A DNA stretch of 64,000 nt from positions 1 through 64,000 of the forward strand of contig UQVA01000007.1 in NCBI GenBank assembly GCA_900544405.1, written 5' to 3'. Made by a program: the position numbers and the translations under genes. The notes under the pieces are model-generated. The model was not told the origin of the DNA, made no database searches, and worked only from the letters and a program-made list of their open reading frames with translations. The first letter of the stretch is position 1, and every line of letters begins with the position of its first letter. This DNA comes from an uncultured Eubacteriales bacterium (lineage in GTDB: Bacteria; Bacillota; Clostridia; Oscillospirales; Oscillospiraceae). Of this stretch, positions 1-8,319 are shown one piece after another.

Positions 1-2
1 TA

Positions 3-146
3 GGAACGGCAAAATTTTTTACACTTCTATTACTTCTTTATCGCACATCAGTAAAGTCACAGGGAATCAAGCAGCTTGTCGCCGGAGGTGGCGTTGCCCT
101 GATCGGTATGACCCTTGTTCCGCTGCTGTCCGGGCTGCTGGGATAA
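3..146 (+). CDS. Maff2-like small membrane protein, C-terminal part (partial or disrupted)
   Basis: The frame ending at TAA 144-146 reads KSQGIKQLVAGGGVALIG followed by a hydrophobic tail, which matches the C-terminus of Maff2-family small membrane proteins as I recall them (pilin-like, next to VirB6 in these elements). The residues upstream of about base 52 (FFTLLLLLYRT) do not resemble that family. Either the gene is broken by a junction there or the left window edge is chimeric. Directly downstream is the VirB6-like gene, the expected family order. Confidence 0.55.
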   Translation, partial: GTAKFFTLLLLLYRTSVKSQGIKQLVAGGGVALIGMTLVPLLSGLLG

Positions 147-170
147 CCCCCATGTGCCTTAGAAAACCCT

Positions 171-200
171 CCGCGCCCTCTCTGATCTGGGAGGGCGCGG
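171..200 (+). other. Intercistronic hairpin
   Basis: CCGCGCCCTC (171-180) and GAGGGCGCGG (191-200) form a perfect 10-bp stem between the Maff2-like gene and the VirB6-like gene. No T-run follows, so it is probably an mRNA processing or stability element rather than a terminator. The ribosome binding site of the next gene follows directly. Confidence 0.5.
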
Positions 201-218
201 GAAAGGAGGTGTCCCCAC

Positions 219-1082
219 ATGATCGGTGATTTAATCGGGGAATGGATCAAAGGAATCCTGATCGACGGTATCATGGGCAACCTGTCCGGCCTGTTTAACA
301 CGGTCAATACCAAAGTCGGGGAAATCGCGTCGGATGTGGGCAGTACCCCGCAGGACTGGAACGGCGGCATTTTCTCCATGCTGCAAAACCTGTCCGAAAC
401 GGTGATCGTCCCCATTGCGGCGGCCATTCTCGCCCTTGTGATGTGCTATGAGCTGATCGACATGATTGTGGAAAAGAACAATATGCACGACTTCGACAGC
501 TCCATGTTCTTCCGCTGGATTTTCAAAAGCGCCTTTGCCATCCTCATTGTGACGAACACATGGAATATCGTCATGGGCGTGTTTGACGCCACCCAGCAGG
601 TCGTCAACCAGAGCGCCGGGGTGATTATCGGAGATACCAGCATTGATTTTGACACGCTGCTGCCCGATCTGGAAAGCCGCCTTGAAGCAATGGACATCGG
701 GCCGCTGCTGGGCCTGTGGTTCCAGACCCTTGTTGTGGGGCTGACGATGAACATTCTTTCCATCTGCATTTTCCTTGTGACCTATGGAAGAATGATTGAA
801 ATTTACGCCGTGACCGCATTGGGGCCGATCCCCCTTGCCACGCTGGGCAATGCAGAGTGGCGCGGCATGGGCCAGAACTACTTGAAATCCCTGCTTGCGC
901 TGGGCTTCCAAGCCTTTTTAATCATGGTGGTTGTCGGGATTTATGCGGTGCTGATCCAGCAGATCGGAACCGCCGACGACATATCCGGCGCAATCTGGGG
1001 CTGTATGGGCTATACCGTTTTGCTTTGCTTCTGTCTGTTCAAGACCGGCAGCATATCGAAAGCCGTATTTACCGCACATTGA
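219..1082 (+). CDS. VirB6/TrbL-like conjugal transfer membrane protein
   Basis: A 287-residue polytopic membrane protein with an amphipathic N-terminus (about 1-45) and at least five hydrophobic segments (about 65-85, 105-120, 165-190, 190-210, 225-250, 258-278). It matches the VirB6/TrbL-like inner-membrane channel subunit that sits between Maff2 and PrgI/VirB4 in Tn1549-class elements. AAAGGAGG precedes the ATG. It would form the cytoplasmic membrane part of the type IV secretion channel. Its stop is followed after a few codons by the MT-A70 methylase. Assignment rests on topology and context more than on a catalytic motif. Confidence 0.75.
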   Translation: MIGDLIGEWIKGILIDGIMGNLSGLFNTVNTKVGEIASDVGSTPQDWNGGIFSMLQNLSETVIVPIAAAILALVMCYELIDMIVEKNNMHDFDSSMFFRWIFKSAFAILIVTNTWNIVMGVFDATQQVVNQSAGVIIGDTSIDFDTLLPDLESRLEAMDIGPLLGLWFQTLVVGLTMNILSICIFLVTYGRMIEIYAVTALGPIPLATLGNAEWRGMGQNYLKSLLALGFQAFLIMVVVGIYAVLIQQIGTADDISGAIWGCMGYTVLLCFCLFKTGSISKAVFTAH

Positions 1083-1103
1083 CAGACAGGAGGAATACCA
1101 ACC

Positions 1104-1667
1104 ATCAAAGAAACACAAAAGAAAACCTACAACATCCTTTACGCCGACCCGCCGTGGCGATATGAGTGCAAACGGACAGGGGCGGCGGAACATCACTATC
1201 CCACCATGAGCATTGACGAGCTGTGCGCCCTGCCGGTGGAAACGCTGGCGGAAAAAGACTGCCTCTTGTTTTTGTGGGCGACTTTCCCCCAGCTCCCGGA
1301 GGCGCTGCGTCTGATTAAGGCATGGGGCTTTTCCTTTAAGACCGTGGCCTTTGTCTGGCTGAAATTGAACCGCAAAAGCCCCACATGGTTTTACGGGCTG
1401 GGCTATTGGACGAGAGGAAACGCGGAAATCTGCCTGCTTGCCAAGCGGGGCCATCCCAAGCGTTACTCCAAAAGCGTCCATCAGTTTATCATTTCCCCGG
1501 TGGAGGAACACAGCAAGAAACCAGACATTACCCGTGAGAAAATCATAGAGCTTGCGGGCGACTTGCCCCGCGCAGAACTGTTTGCCAGACAGAAAACCCC
1601 CGGCTGGGATGCGTGGGGCAATGAATTGGACAGCGATTTTTCCCTGTCCGTACCAGAAACGAGGTGA
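1104..1667 (+). CDS. MT-A70 family adenine-N6 DNA methyltransferase, non-standard start
   Basis: The frame carries NILYADPPWRYE at its N-terminus, the DPPW catalytic motif of MT-A70-type adenine-N6 methyltransferases, then FLWATFPQLPEAL and WGFSFKTVAFVW of the same fold. The frame is open from the preceding stop at 1080-1082 and has no ATG, GTG or TTG before the DPPW motif. The first ATG (1206) would remove it. A good Shine-Dalgarno (AGGAGGA, 1088-1094) points to ATC at 1104 as a mutated or non-canonical start, which is what I list. Such methylases modify the element's DNA and may protect it in a new host. The enzyme may be silent if ATC is not used. Confidence 0.75.
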   Translation: MKETQKKTYNILYADPPWRYECKRTGAAEHHYPTMSIDELCALPVETLAEKDCLLFLWATFPQLPEALRLIKAWGFSFKTVAFVWLKLNRKSPTWFYGLGYWTRGNAEICLLAKRGHPKRYSKSVHQFIISPVEEHSKKPDITREKIIELAGDLPRAELFARQKTPGWDAWGNELDSDFSLSVPETR

Positions 1668-1673
1668 CTTTTT

Positions 1674-2123
1674 ATGGCTTATGTAACTGTCCCCAAGGAT
1701 TTAACCAAGGTCAAATCCAAGGTAGTATTCGGGCTGACGAAACGCCAGCTCATTTGTTTTGGCGGCGCGCTGCTGGTAGGCGTCCCGCTTTTCTTTTTGA
1801 TCCGGGGCCGCGTCCCGACCAGCGCGGCGGCGCTCATTATGGTGTTTGCCATGCTGCCGGGCTTTCTGCTGGCGCTTTACGAAAAACACGGCCAGCCCCT
1901 TGAAGTGGTGGTGCGCCAGATCGTAGAGTGCTGCTTCATCCAGCCCAAGGAGAGGCCCTACCAGACCAACAACGCTTATACCGCCCTTGTGCGGCAATCC
2001 CAAATGGAAAAGGAGGTCAACGCCATTGTCCAAAAAGCAAAAGAACGAAACGAGCGCAAAAGCGCCGGTCAAGCTCACCCGCGCCGAAAAGAAAGAGATT
2101 CAGGCCGTCATCCGAAAGTATAA
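1674..2123 (+). CDS. PrgI family conjugation membrane protein
   Basis: A 149-residue protein with two adjacent membrane segments (about 27-60) in the first half: AYVTVPKDLTKVKSKVVFGL, then LICFGGALLVGVPLFFLI. This layout is typical of PrgI-family (VirB3-like) proteins directly upstream of VirB4 in Gram-positive conjugation systems. The polar C-terminus overlaps the VirB4 start by about 98 bases in another frame, so the two are probably translationally coupled. It likely anchors the ATPase to the membrane channel. Confidence 0.85.
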   Translation: MAYVTVPKDLTKVKSKVVFGLTKRQLICFGGALLVGVPLFFLIRGRVPTSAAALIMVFAMLPGFLLALYEKHGQPLEVVVRQIVECCFIQPKERPYQTNNAYTALVRQSQMEKEVNAIVQKAKERNERKSAGQAHPRRKERDSGRHPKV

Positions 2124-4431
2124 GGGCGACGGCAAACCCCATTCGGCGCAGGCCAGTATTCCCTATGAGGCCATGTATCAGGACGGCGTGTGCCGGGTAA
2201 CGCCCCGCACCTTTTCCAAGTGCATTGAGTTTACGGACATCAGCTACCAACTGGCGCAGGCGGACACCAAGACCGCCATCTTTGAAAACCTGTGCGACCT
2301 CTACAACTATCTGGACGCCTCCATTCATGTGCAGTTTTCCTTTATCAACCGCAAGATCGACCCCAAGCAGTACGCCAAGAGCTTTGAAATCCGGGCGCAG
2401 GGGGACGACTTTGACGACATCCGCAGCGAGTATTCCGACATTTTGCAAGACCAGCTTGTGAACGGGAACAACGGCCTGATGAAGCGGAAATTTATGACCT
2501 ACACCATCGAGGCGGACAGCCTGAAAATGGCCCGCGCCAGACTGCGCCGGATCGAAACCGACCTTTTGGGCTATTTCAAGAGCATGGGGGCCTCCGCGTG
2601 GGGACTGGACGCCAAGGAACGGCTGGAAGTCATGCACAGCATTTTCCACCCGGACGGGGAGCCGTTTTCTTTTGACTGGAAGTGGCTTGCCCCGTCGGGG
2701 CTTTCCACCAAGGACTTTATCGCCCCGTCCTCGTTCCGCTTCGGCAATGCCCGGATGTTCGGGCTGGGCGGCAAATACGGGGCGGTGAGCTTCCTGCAAA
2801 TCCTCTCCCCGGAGCTGTCGGATGAAATGCTGGCCGACTTCCTCAACACAGAAAACGGCATTGTGGTGAACCTCCATGTGCAGGCCATCGACCAGAGCGA
2901 CGCCATTAAGACGGTCAAGCGCAAGATCACCGACCTTGACGCCATGAAGATTCAGGAACAGAAACGGGCGGTAAGAAGTGGTTACGACATGGATATACTT
3001 CCCAGCGACCTTGCCACCTACGGGCAGGACGCCAAGGAGCTGCTAAAGACCTTGCAGAGCCGGAATGAACGGATGTTCCAGCTTACCTTTTTGGTGCTGA
3101 ACACCGCAGACACCCGGCAAAAGCTGGAAAACGATGTGTTCTGGGCTGCCGGGATCGCCCAGAAATACAACTGTTCCCTTGTACGGCTGGACTACCAGCA
3201 GGAACAGGGGCTTATGAGTAGCCTGCCGCTGGGGGCCAGCCACATCCAGATTGAACGCTCCCTGACGACTTCCAGCGTGGCCGTGTTCGTCCCCTTTGTG
3301 ACGCAGGAGCTTTTTCAGGGCGGCGACGCCATGTATTACGGGATCAACGCCAAGACCGGCAACATGATTATGCTCGACCGCAAACGGGCGAGGTGTCCCA
3401 ACGGGCTAAAGCTGGGGACACCGGGAAGCGGCAAAAGTATGAGCTGTAAATCAGAAATTTTGAGCGTGTTCCTCTGCACCCCGGACGATGTGTATATCTG
3501 TGATCCAGAGGCCGAGTATTACCCCCTTGTGAAGCGGCTGCATGGGCAGGTGGTGAAGCTGTCGCCTACCAGCAAAAACTATGTGAACCCGCTGGACATC
3601 AACCTGAATTACTCCGAGGACGAAAACCCGCTGGCCTTGAAATCCGACTTTGTGCTGTCGTTCTGTGAGCTTGTCATGGGCGGCAAGAACGGGCTGGAAG
3701 CCATTGAAAAGACGGTGATCGACCGGGCGGTACAGGTGATCTACCGACCTTATCTGGCAAACCCCAAGCCGGAAAATATGCCCATCCTTGCAGACCTACA
3801 CAAAGCCCTGTTAGACCAGCATATCCCGGAGGCCGACCGGGTGGCGCAGGCCCTTGACCTGTATGTGTCCGGCAGCCTAAATGTGTTCAACCACAGAACC
3901 AACATCGACATTCAAAACCGCATTGTGGCCTTTGACATCAAGGAGCTGGGCAAGCAGCTAAAGAAAATCGGTATGCTCATTGTCCAAGACCAGATTTGGG
4001 GGCGCGTCACCCAAAACCGCAGCAAGGGCAAGGCGACATGGTATTTCTGTGATGAGTTCCACCTGCTTTTGCGTGAGGAACAGACGGCGGCCTTTTCCTG
4101 TGAGATTTGGAAGCGTTTCCGTAAGTGGGGCGGGATTCCCACAGGTGCGACGCAGAATGTAAAAGACCTGCTTTCCTCCCCGGAAATTGAGAACATTTTG
4201 GAAAACAGCGACTTTATCTGCCTGCTCAATCAGGCCAGCGGCGACCGCAAAATCCTTGCGGAACGGCTGAACATTTCGCCCCAGCAATTACGGTATGTTG
4301 ACAATTCCGAACCCGGCGAGGGGCTTCTCATTTACGAAAATGTGATCCTGCCCTTTAAGAACCCCATCCCGAAAAACACCCAGCTCTACCAGATCATGAC
4401 GACCCGGTTAGGTGAGGGGGCGACGGTATGA
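2026..4431 (+). CDS. virB4: VirB4-like conjugation ATPase
   Basis: A protein of about 800 residues with Walker A GTPGSGKSMSCK and Walker B WYFCDEFHLLL in the C-terminal half, plus a typical VirB4 ending (SGDRKILAERLNIS). The chosen start is TTG at 2026, preceded by AAAGGAGG, because the product then begins SKKQKNETSAK like relatives. The longer frame (ATG at 1987) adds residues that only overlap PrgI. VirB4 energises assembly of, and substrate transport through, the type IV secretion channel. Its stop overlaps the ATG of the cytosine methylase (ATGA), so the genes form one operon. Confidence 0.93.
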   Translation: MSKKQKNETSAKAPVKLTRAEKKEIQAVIRKYKGDGKPHSAQASIPYEAMYQDGVCRVTPRTFSKCIEFTDISYQLAQADTKTAIFENLCDLYNYLDASIHVQFSFINRKIDPKQYAKSFEIRAQGDDFDDIRSEYSDILQDQLVNGNNGLMKRKFMTYTIEADSLKMARARLRRIETDLLGYFKSMGASAWGLDAKERLEVMHSIFHPDGEPFSFDWKWLAPSGLSTKDFIAPSSFRFGNARMFGLGGKYGAVSFLQILSPELSDEMLADFLNTENGIVVNLHVQAIDQSDAIKTVKRKITDLDAMKIQEQKRAVRSGYDMDILPSDLATYGQDAKELLKTLQSRNERMFQLTFLVLNTADTRQKLENDVFWAAGIAQKYNCSLVRLDYQQEQGLMSSLPLGASHIQIERSLTTSSVAVFVPFVTQELFQGGDAMYYGINAKTGNMIMLDRKRARCPNGLKLGTPGSGKSMSCKSEILSVFLCTPDDVYICDPEAEYYPLVKRLHGQVVKLSPTSKNYVNPLDINLNYSEDENPLALKSDFVLSFCELVMGGKNGLEAIEKTVIDRAVQVIYRPYLANPKPENMPILADLHKALLDQHIPEADRVAQALDLYVSGSLNVFNHRTNIDIQNRIVAFDIKELGKQLKKIGMLIVQDQIWGRVTQNRSKGKATWYFCDEFHLLLREEQTAAFSCEIWKRFRKWGGIPTGATQNVKDLLSSPEIENILENSDFICLLNQASGDRKILAERLNISPQQLRYVDNSEPGEGLLIYENVILPFKNPIPKNTQLYQIMTTRLGEGATV

Positions 4432-5339
4432 GCGCCTTAACACATTTCAGCCTGTTTTCCGGGATCGGCGGGATCGACCTTGCGGCGGAAGCCGCAGGGT
4501 TTACCACCGTATGCCAGTGCGAATGGGCGGATTTCCCGATGGAAGTTTTGAAAAAGCACTGGCCGCAGGTACCAAAATTCCGGGACATTACCACAGTGAC
4601 AAAGGAGGAATTTTTTGAAAAAACAGGACGAGAAACCACCACACTTATTTCCGGGGGATTCCCCTGCCAGCCCTTTTCCAGCGCCGGGAAACAACGGGGA
4701 TTTGAGGACGAACGGTATTTATGGCCCGAAATGCTCCGCGTTATCCGGGAACTGCACCCCTCTTGGGTGCTTGGAGAAAATGTTGCTGGCTTCATCCATC
4801 TGGGGCTCGACAAGACGGTTTTTGACTTGGAGCAGGCAGGCTACGCCGTTAGGGTTTTCGTACTTCCTGCTGTCGCCGTCGGCGCATGGCATGAGCGCAA
4901 AAGAACTTTCATCATCGGCCATGCTGCTTCCCACGCCCCTTGCCAGCGACACGGGGGATGTGGGGAAAACTGTCGATGTACGGATGACCCCGACCGGGAG
5001 CTTCCGAAAATACAACCCCAGCGGAACCGTATGGACGGCGCGGCTGTCATGGGCGGTTTACAAACTGCTGGGCAGCCCGCCGGGGGATGTGAAACTGAAT
5101 CCCGACTGGGTGGAATGGCTGATGGGATTCCCCCGGAGATGGACGGACATTCCATGTGGGCCAAAGAACCGGCGCAAATCCCGTACTTAATCAGCGACCC
5201 GCCGGCGAATGTGGCAAAGCGGTTAAAGACTTTGGGAAACGCAGTTGTTCCCCCGCAGGTGTACCCCATCCTGCGTTATATTGCAGAGATCGAAACCGGG
5301 CGCTGCCGGAACAGACCGCAAGGAGGTGATGTTACATGA
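4428..5339 (+). CDS. DNA (cytosine-5)-methyltransferase
   Basis: A 303-residue C5-methyltransferase. Motif I is FSGIGGIDLAAEAAGF (about 8-23), motif IV with the catalytic Cys is GGFPCQPFSSAG, motif VI is GENVAGF, motif VIII is HERKRTFIIG, and motifs IX-X are RLKTLGNAVVPPQVYPILRY near the C-terminus. The target-recognition part (about 165-265) is short. ATG overlaps the VirB4 stop, and the TGA overlaps the ATG of the NlpC/P60 gene. A second frame inside it also looks protein-like (see 4615-5190). It probably methylates element and host DNA against restriction. Confidence 0.88.
   Translation: MSALTHFSLFSGIGGIDLAAEAAGFTTVCQCEWADFPMEVLKKHWPQVPKFRDITTVTKEEFFEKTGRETTTLISGGFPCQPFSSAGKQRGFEDERYLWPEMLRVIRELHPSWVLGENVAGFIHLGLDKTVFDLEQAGYAVRVFVLPAVAVGAWHERKRTFIIGHAASHAPCQRHGGCGENCRCTDDPDRELPKIQPQRNRMDGAAVMGGLQTAGQPAGGCETESRLGGMADGIPPEMDGHSMWAKEPAQIPYLISDPPANVAKRLKTLGNAVVPPQVYPILRYIAEIETGRCRNRPQGGDVT
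4615..5190 (+). CDS. Overlapping frame inside the cytosine methylase; possible second product
   Basis: This frame lies wholly within the methylase gene, shifted by one base. A TTG at 4615 has a strong upstream AAAGGAGG (4601-4608). Residues 103-112 (MLLPTPLASD) and 161-178 (LNPDWVEWLMGFPRRWTD) resemble the target-recognition/C-terminal segments of phage-type cytosine methylases, while the main frame over the same bases reads SRLGGMADGIPPEMD, also typical of those enzymes. Residues 1-100 look unconserved. It could be an overlapping gene, a frameshift product, or a fossil of an older reading frame. Confidence 0.35.
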   Translation: MKKQDEKPPHLFPGDSPASPFPAPGNNGDLRTNGIYGPKCSALSGNCTPLGCLEKMLLASSIWGSTRRFLTWSRQATPLGFSYFLLSPSAHGMSAKELSSSAMLLPTPLASDTGDVGKTVDVRMTPTGSFRKYNPSGTVWTARLSWAVYKLLGSPPGDVKLNPDWVEWLMGFPRRWTDIPCGPKNRRKSRT

Positions 5340-7291
5340 ACCCATTGAAACCCCGCGACAAGGTAACGCAGCACATGACCCGCGACGGCCTGACGCTGGA
5401 TAACCAGACCACCGGCGAAAGCGTCAATGTGTCCAGCCGGGAGGCCGAGCAGGAATACACCGCCCAGCCGGAGGGCGCGGCGGAAAAAATACTGGAACGG
5501 GCGGACGAACTGCACGACCGCCACAAGGCAAAGAAAGCGGCCAAGGACGCCGGGGAAACCGTGGCGCAGACCACCGGCCCCGTTTCCCGGTTGCAGTTTA
5601 CCGCCGAGGAACGGGCCTCCCCAGAGCTGGCCCCGTATATCAAAAAGGCAGAAAAGCGGGCGGATAAGCTGGAAGCGGCCAAAGAAGCCCTGCCGAAAAA
5701 GCGCGTCGTCACCAAGGAAACCGTTTATGACGAGGCCAAGGGCAAGGCCAAAAGCAGGCTGTATTTTGACAAGGTGGAGAAAGCCCCTCCCCAGCTCAAA
5801 CCAAACCCGGCCAGCCGTCCCATACAGGAAGCCGGGCTTTACCTCCACGGAAAAATCCATGAGGTAGAACACGAAAATGTGGGCGTGGAGGGCGGCCACA
5901 AGGGGGAGGAACTGGCGGAACGGCAGGTGGGCCGCATGATCCGCAGCGGCGTCCACCGCCACAAGCTCAAACCCTACCGGGCCGCAGCCAAGGCCGAGCG
6001 AAAGTCCATCGCTGCCAACGCCGAGTTTGCGTATCAAAAATCCCTGCGGGACAACCCGGAGCTGGCGCAGGCGGTCAAGAACCCCGTTTCCCGCTTCTGG
6101 CAGAAACAGCACATCAAGCGGGAATATGCCAAGGTAGCAAGGGCGGCGGGTCAGACCGCACAGGGGGCCGCAGGCACCGCCAAGACCACGGGTGCCGCAG
6201 CCAAGAAAGCCGCAGAAAAAAGCAGACAGGCCGCGTCCTTTGCCGCCCGGCACTGGAAAGGGGCGCTGATCGTCGGCGGCGTGGGCCTCATGCTCCTGCT
6301 GGTGATGGGCGGCCTGCAATCCTGCACCGCCATGTTTGGCAGCACCGGGACGGGCCTTGCCGCCACCTCCTATCTCTCCGAGGACAGCGATATGCTGGGA
6401 GCCGAAGCCGCCTATGCCGCGCTGGAAGCAGACTTGCAGCACGAACTTGACAACTACGAAAGCCTGCACCCTGGCTATGACGAATACCGTTTCGATCTGG
6501 ACGAGATCAAACATGACCCCTATGTGCTGACCTCCATCCTCTCCGCGCTGCATAACGGCGTGTTCACTTTGGGGGAGGTACAGGGCGACCTTGCCATGCT
6601 CTTTGAAAAGCAGTACATCCTGACCCAGACCATCGAAACGGAAACCCGCTACCGCACCGAAACGAGGACGGACAGCGAGGGAAACACCTATACCGTGGAA
6701 GTTCCCTACACCTATTACATCTGCAATGTGAAGCTGGAAAACTTTGACCTGTCCCACCTGCCCATCTACATTCTCACCGAGGAACAGATGGGCTTTTATG
6801 CTGCCTATATGCAGACTTTGGGCAACCGGCCAGACCTGTTTCCCAACGGCAGCTATCCCCACGCCTCCACCCCGAAAGAGCCGACCTACTATGAAATCCC
6901 CCCGGAGGCGCTAAAGGACGAAGCCTTTGCCGCCATGATCGCGGAGGCGGAAAAGTATGTGGGCTATCCCTATGTGTGGGGCGGCAGCTCCCCAAGCACC
7001 AGCTTTGATTGTTCCGGCTTCATTAGCTGGGTTATCAATCATTCCGGCTGGAATGTGGGACGCCAGACGGCGCAGGGGCTTTACAACATCTGCACTCCCG
7101 TTTCCCCGGAGCAGGCCAAGCCCGGCGACCTTGTATTTTTCGTCGGCACTTATGACACTGCCGGGATGTCCCATGTGGGGCTGTATGTGGGAAATTCGGT
7201 CATGCTGCACTGCGGCGACCCCATTTCCTACACGAACCTCAATTCAAGCTACTGGCAGCAGCATTTTTATTGTTACGGGCGTTTGCCTTAA
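5336..7291 (+). CDS. NlpC/P60-domain conjugation protein (cell-wall hydrolase)
   Basis: A 651-residue protein. About 1-300 is hydrophilic, Lys/Ala/Glu-rich and probably cytoplasmic. One membrane segment follows (ALIVGGVGLMLLLVMGG, about 312-328). The extracellular part ends in an NlpC/P60 domain (about 535-651) with catalytic Cys in FDCSGFISW and His in MSHVGLYVG. It cuts peptidoglycan to let the conjugation apparatus pass, the VirB1-like role in these elements. It overlaps the methylase stop and is followed after about 20 bases by a small coiled-coil gene. Confidence 0.88.
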   Translation: MNPLKPRDKVTQHMTRDGLTLDNQTTGESVNVSSREAEQEYTAQPEGAAEKILERADELHDRHKAKKAAKDAGETVAQTTGPVSRLQFTAEERASPELAPYIKKAEKRADKLEAAKEALPKKRVVTKETVYDEAKGKAKSRLYFDKVEKAPPQLKPNPASRPIQEAGLYLHGKIHEVEHENVGVEGGHKGEELAERQVGRMIRSGVHRHKLKPYRAAAKAERKSIAANAEFAYQKSLRDNPELAQAVKNPVSRFWQKQHIKREYAKVARAAGQTAQGAAGTAKTTGAAAKKAAEKSRQAASFAARHWKGALIVGGVGLMLLLVMGGLQSCTAMFGSTGTGLAATSYLSEDSDMLGAEAAYAALEADLQHELDNYESLHPGYDEYRFDLDEIKHDPYVLTSILSALHNGVFTLGEVQGDLAMLFEKQYILTQTIETETRYRTETRTDSEGNTYTVEVPYTYYICNVKLENFDLSHLPIYILTEEQMGFYAAYMQTLGNRPDLFPNGSYPHASTPKEPTYYEIPPEALKDEAFAAMIAEAEKYVGYPYVWGGSSPSTSFDCSGFISWVINHSGWNVGRQTAQGLYNICTPVSPEQAKPGDLVFFVGTYDTAGMSHVGLYVGNSVMLHCGDPISYTNLNSSYWQQHFYCYGRLP

Positions 7292-7314
7292 ACGCCAGAA
7301 AGGAGTAAATCACT

Positions 7315-7572
7315 ATGGCAATGAACAAATTGGAACGCATTGAAAAGGATATTGAGAAAACCAAGGGCAAGATCGCGGAGCTGCAAAAGCAGCTTCGGGA
7401 GCTGGAAGCGGCCAAGACCGAACAGGAAAACTTGCAGATCGTCCAGCTTGTGCGCGGCCTCAACATGACCCCGCAGGAGTTCGCCGCCTTTGTGCGCGGC
7501 GGCGCGTTGCAGGCGGCCCCGGCCCCGATCCCGGACTTTGAACAGGAGGACAGCGCCCATGAAGAAATCTAA
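7315..7572 (+). CDS. DUF4315-like small coiled-coil protein
   Basis: An 85-residue protein. Residues 4-50 form a heptad-rich coiled coil (KLERIEKDIEKTKGKIAELQ), followed by NMTPQEFAAFVRGG and an acidic tail. It matches the DUF4315 family found between the NlpC/P60 and DUF4366 genes in this ICE class; function is unknown. AAAGGAG precedes the start. Its end overlaps the start of the next gene by 14 bases. Confidence 0.8.
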   Translation: MAMNKLERIEKDIEKTKGKIAELQKQLRELEAAKTEQENLQIVQLVRGLNMTPQEFAAFVRGGALQAAPAPIPDFEQEDSAHEEI

Positions 7573-8185
7573 ACTGTTCCGCACCTTGACGCTGGCTGTG
7601 GCCGCTGCGCTCTGCATGGCGACCATGACCGTTACTGCCTATGCCGGGGGCGCTGACCCTGACCCGGTGCCGCTGCCGGAAACCACCGAAGCCCCCGCAG
7701 AAGTGCCGGAGGAAACCGAAGAACCCACCACCGGCGGCATGGAGCCGGAGGGCGTACCTGTCACCCCGCAGGGTAACGCCGCGCTGGTGGATGATTTTTT
7801 CGGGGATAAGCAGCTTATCACCGTTACCACCAAGGCCGGGAATTATTTTTACATCCTGATCGACCGGGCCAACGAGGACAAGGAAACGGCAGTGCATTTC
7901 CTCAACCAAGTGGACGACGCCGACCTGCAAGCCTTGTTGGAGGACGGGAAAAAAGAGCCGGAGGTCTGCAACTGTACGGCCAAATGTCAAGCCGGGGCCG
8001 TCAATACGGCTTGCCCGGTCTGTAAAAACAACCTGACCGCCTGCAACGGGCCGGAACCGAAGCCCCAGCCGGAGGAAGAAAAGCCGCAGGAGGAAAAGCC
8101 AAGCGGCATGGGCGGCCTTGTGGTGTTCTTTGTGGTGGTGCTGCTGGGCGGCGGCGCAGCCCTCTACTTCCTGAAATTCAAATAG
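7559..8185 (+). CDS. DUF4366-like membrane protein, cut short by an in-frame amber codon
   Basis: Start ATG 7559 gives MKKSKLFRTLTLAVAAALCM, a signal peptide ending near TAYAGG. A Pro/Glu/Thr-rich stretch, a globular part with a Cys cluster (CNCTAKC, CPVCKNNLTAC) and a C-terminal membrane helix (GGLVVFFVVVLLGGGAALYF) follow. This layout fits the DUF4366 (CD1107-like) proteins of Tn1549-class elements. TAG at 8183-8185 stops translation right after the helix. The frame then continues as an acidic tail to a TGA that overlaps the topB start. The upstream in-frame codons from 7490 lie inside the previous gene and are not used here. Confidence 0.8.
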   Translation: MKKSKLFRTLTLAVAAALCMATMTVTAYAGGADPDPVPLPETTEAPAEVPEETEEPTTGGMEPEGVPVTPQGNAALVDDFFGDKQLITVTTKAGNYFYILIDRANEDKETAVHFLNQVDDADLQALLEDGKKEPEVCNCTAKCQAGAVNTACPVCKNNLTACNGPEPKPQPEEEKPQEEKPSGMGGLVVFFVVVLLGGGAALYFLKFK

Positions 8186-8319
8186 GAAAAAGCCGACACC
8201 ACAGGCAATGACGATCTGACCGAGTATGATTTTGGCGAGGACGAGGACGACGAGGACGAAGCCCCGGAGCCGGACGAGGATATGACAGACGAAGATGGAA
8301 ATAAGGAGGACGAAGTATG
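8186..8319 (+). pseudogene. Detached acidic cytoplasmic tail of the DUF4366-like gene
   Basis: After the amber codon the same frame reads EKADTTGNDDLTEYDFGEDE and continues as Asp/Glu-rich sequence to TGA 8317-8319, whose TGA is part of the ATGA overlap with topB. Family members as I recall them end in just such an acidic tail. The tail was therefore probably part of the protein and is now separated by one point mutation, or is reached by readthrough. Confidence 0.6.

Noticed and set aside
5276..6862. 528-residue minus-strand frame
   Set aside because: Antisense to the NlpC/P60 gene; low-complexity Gly/Leu/Phe composition and no start signal.
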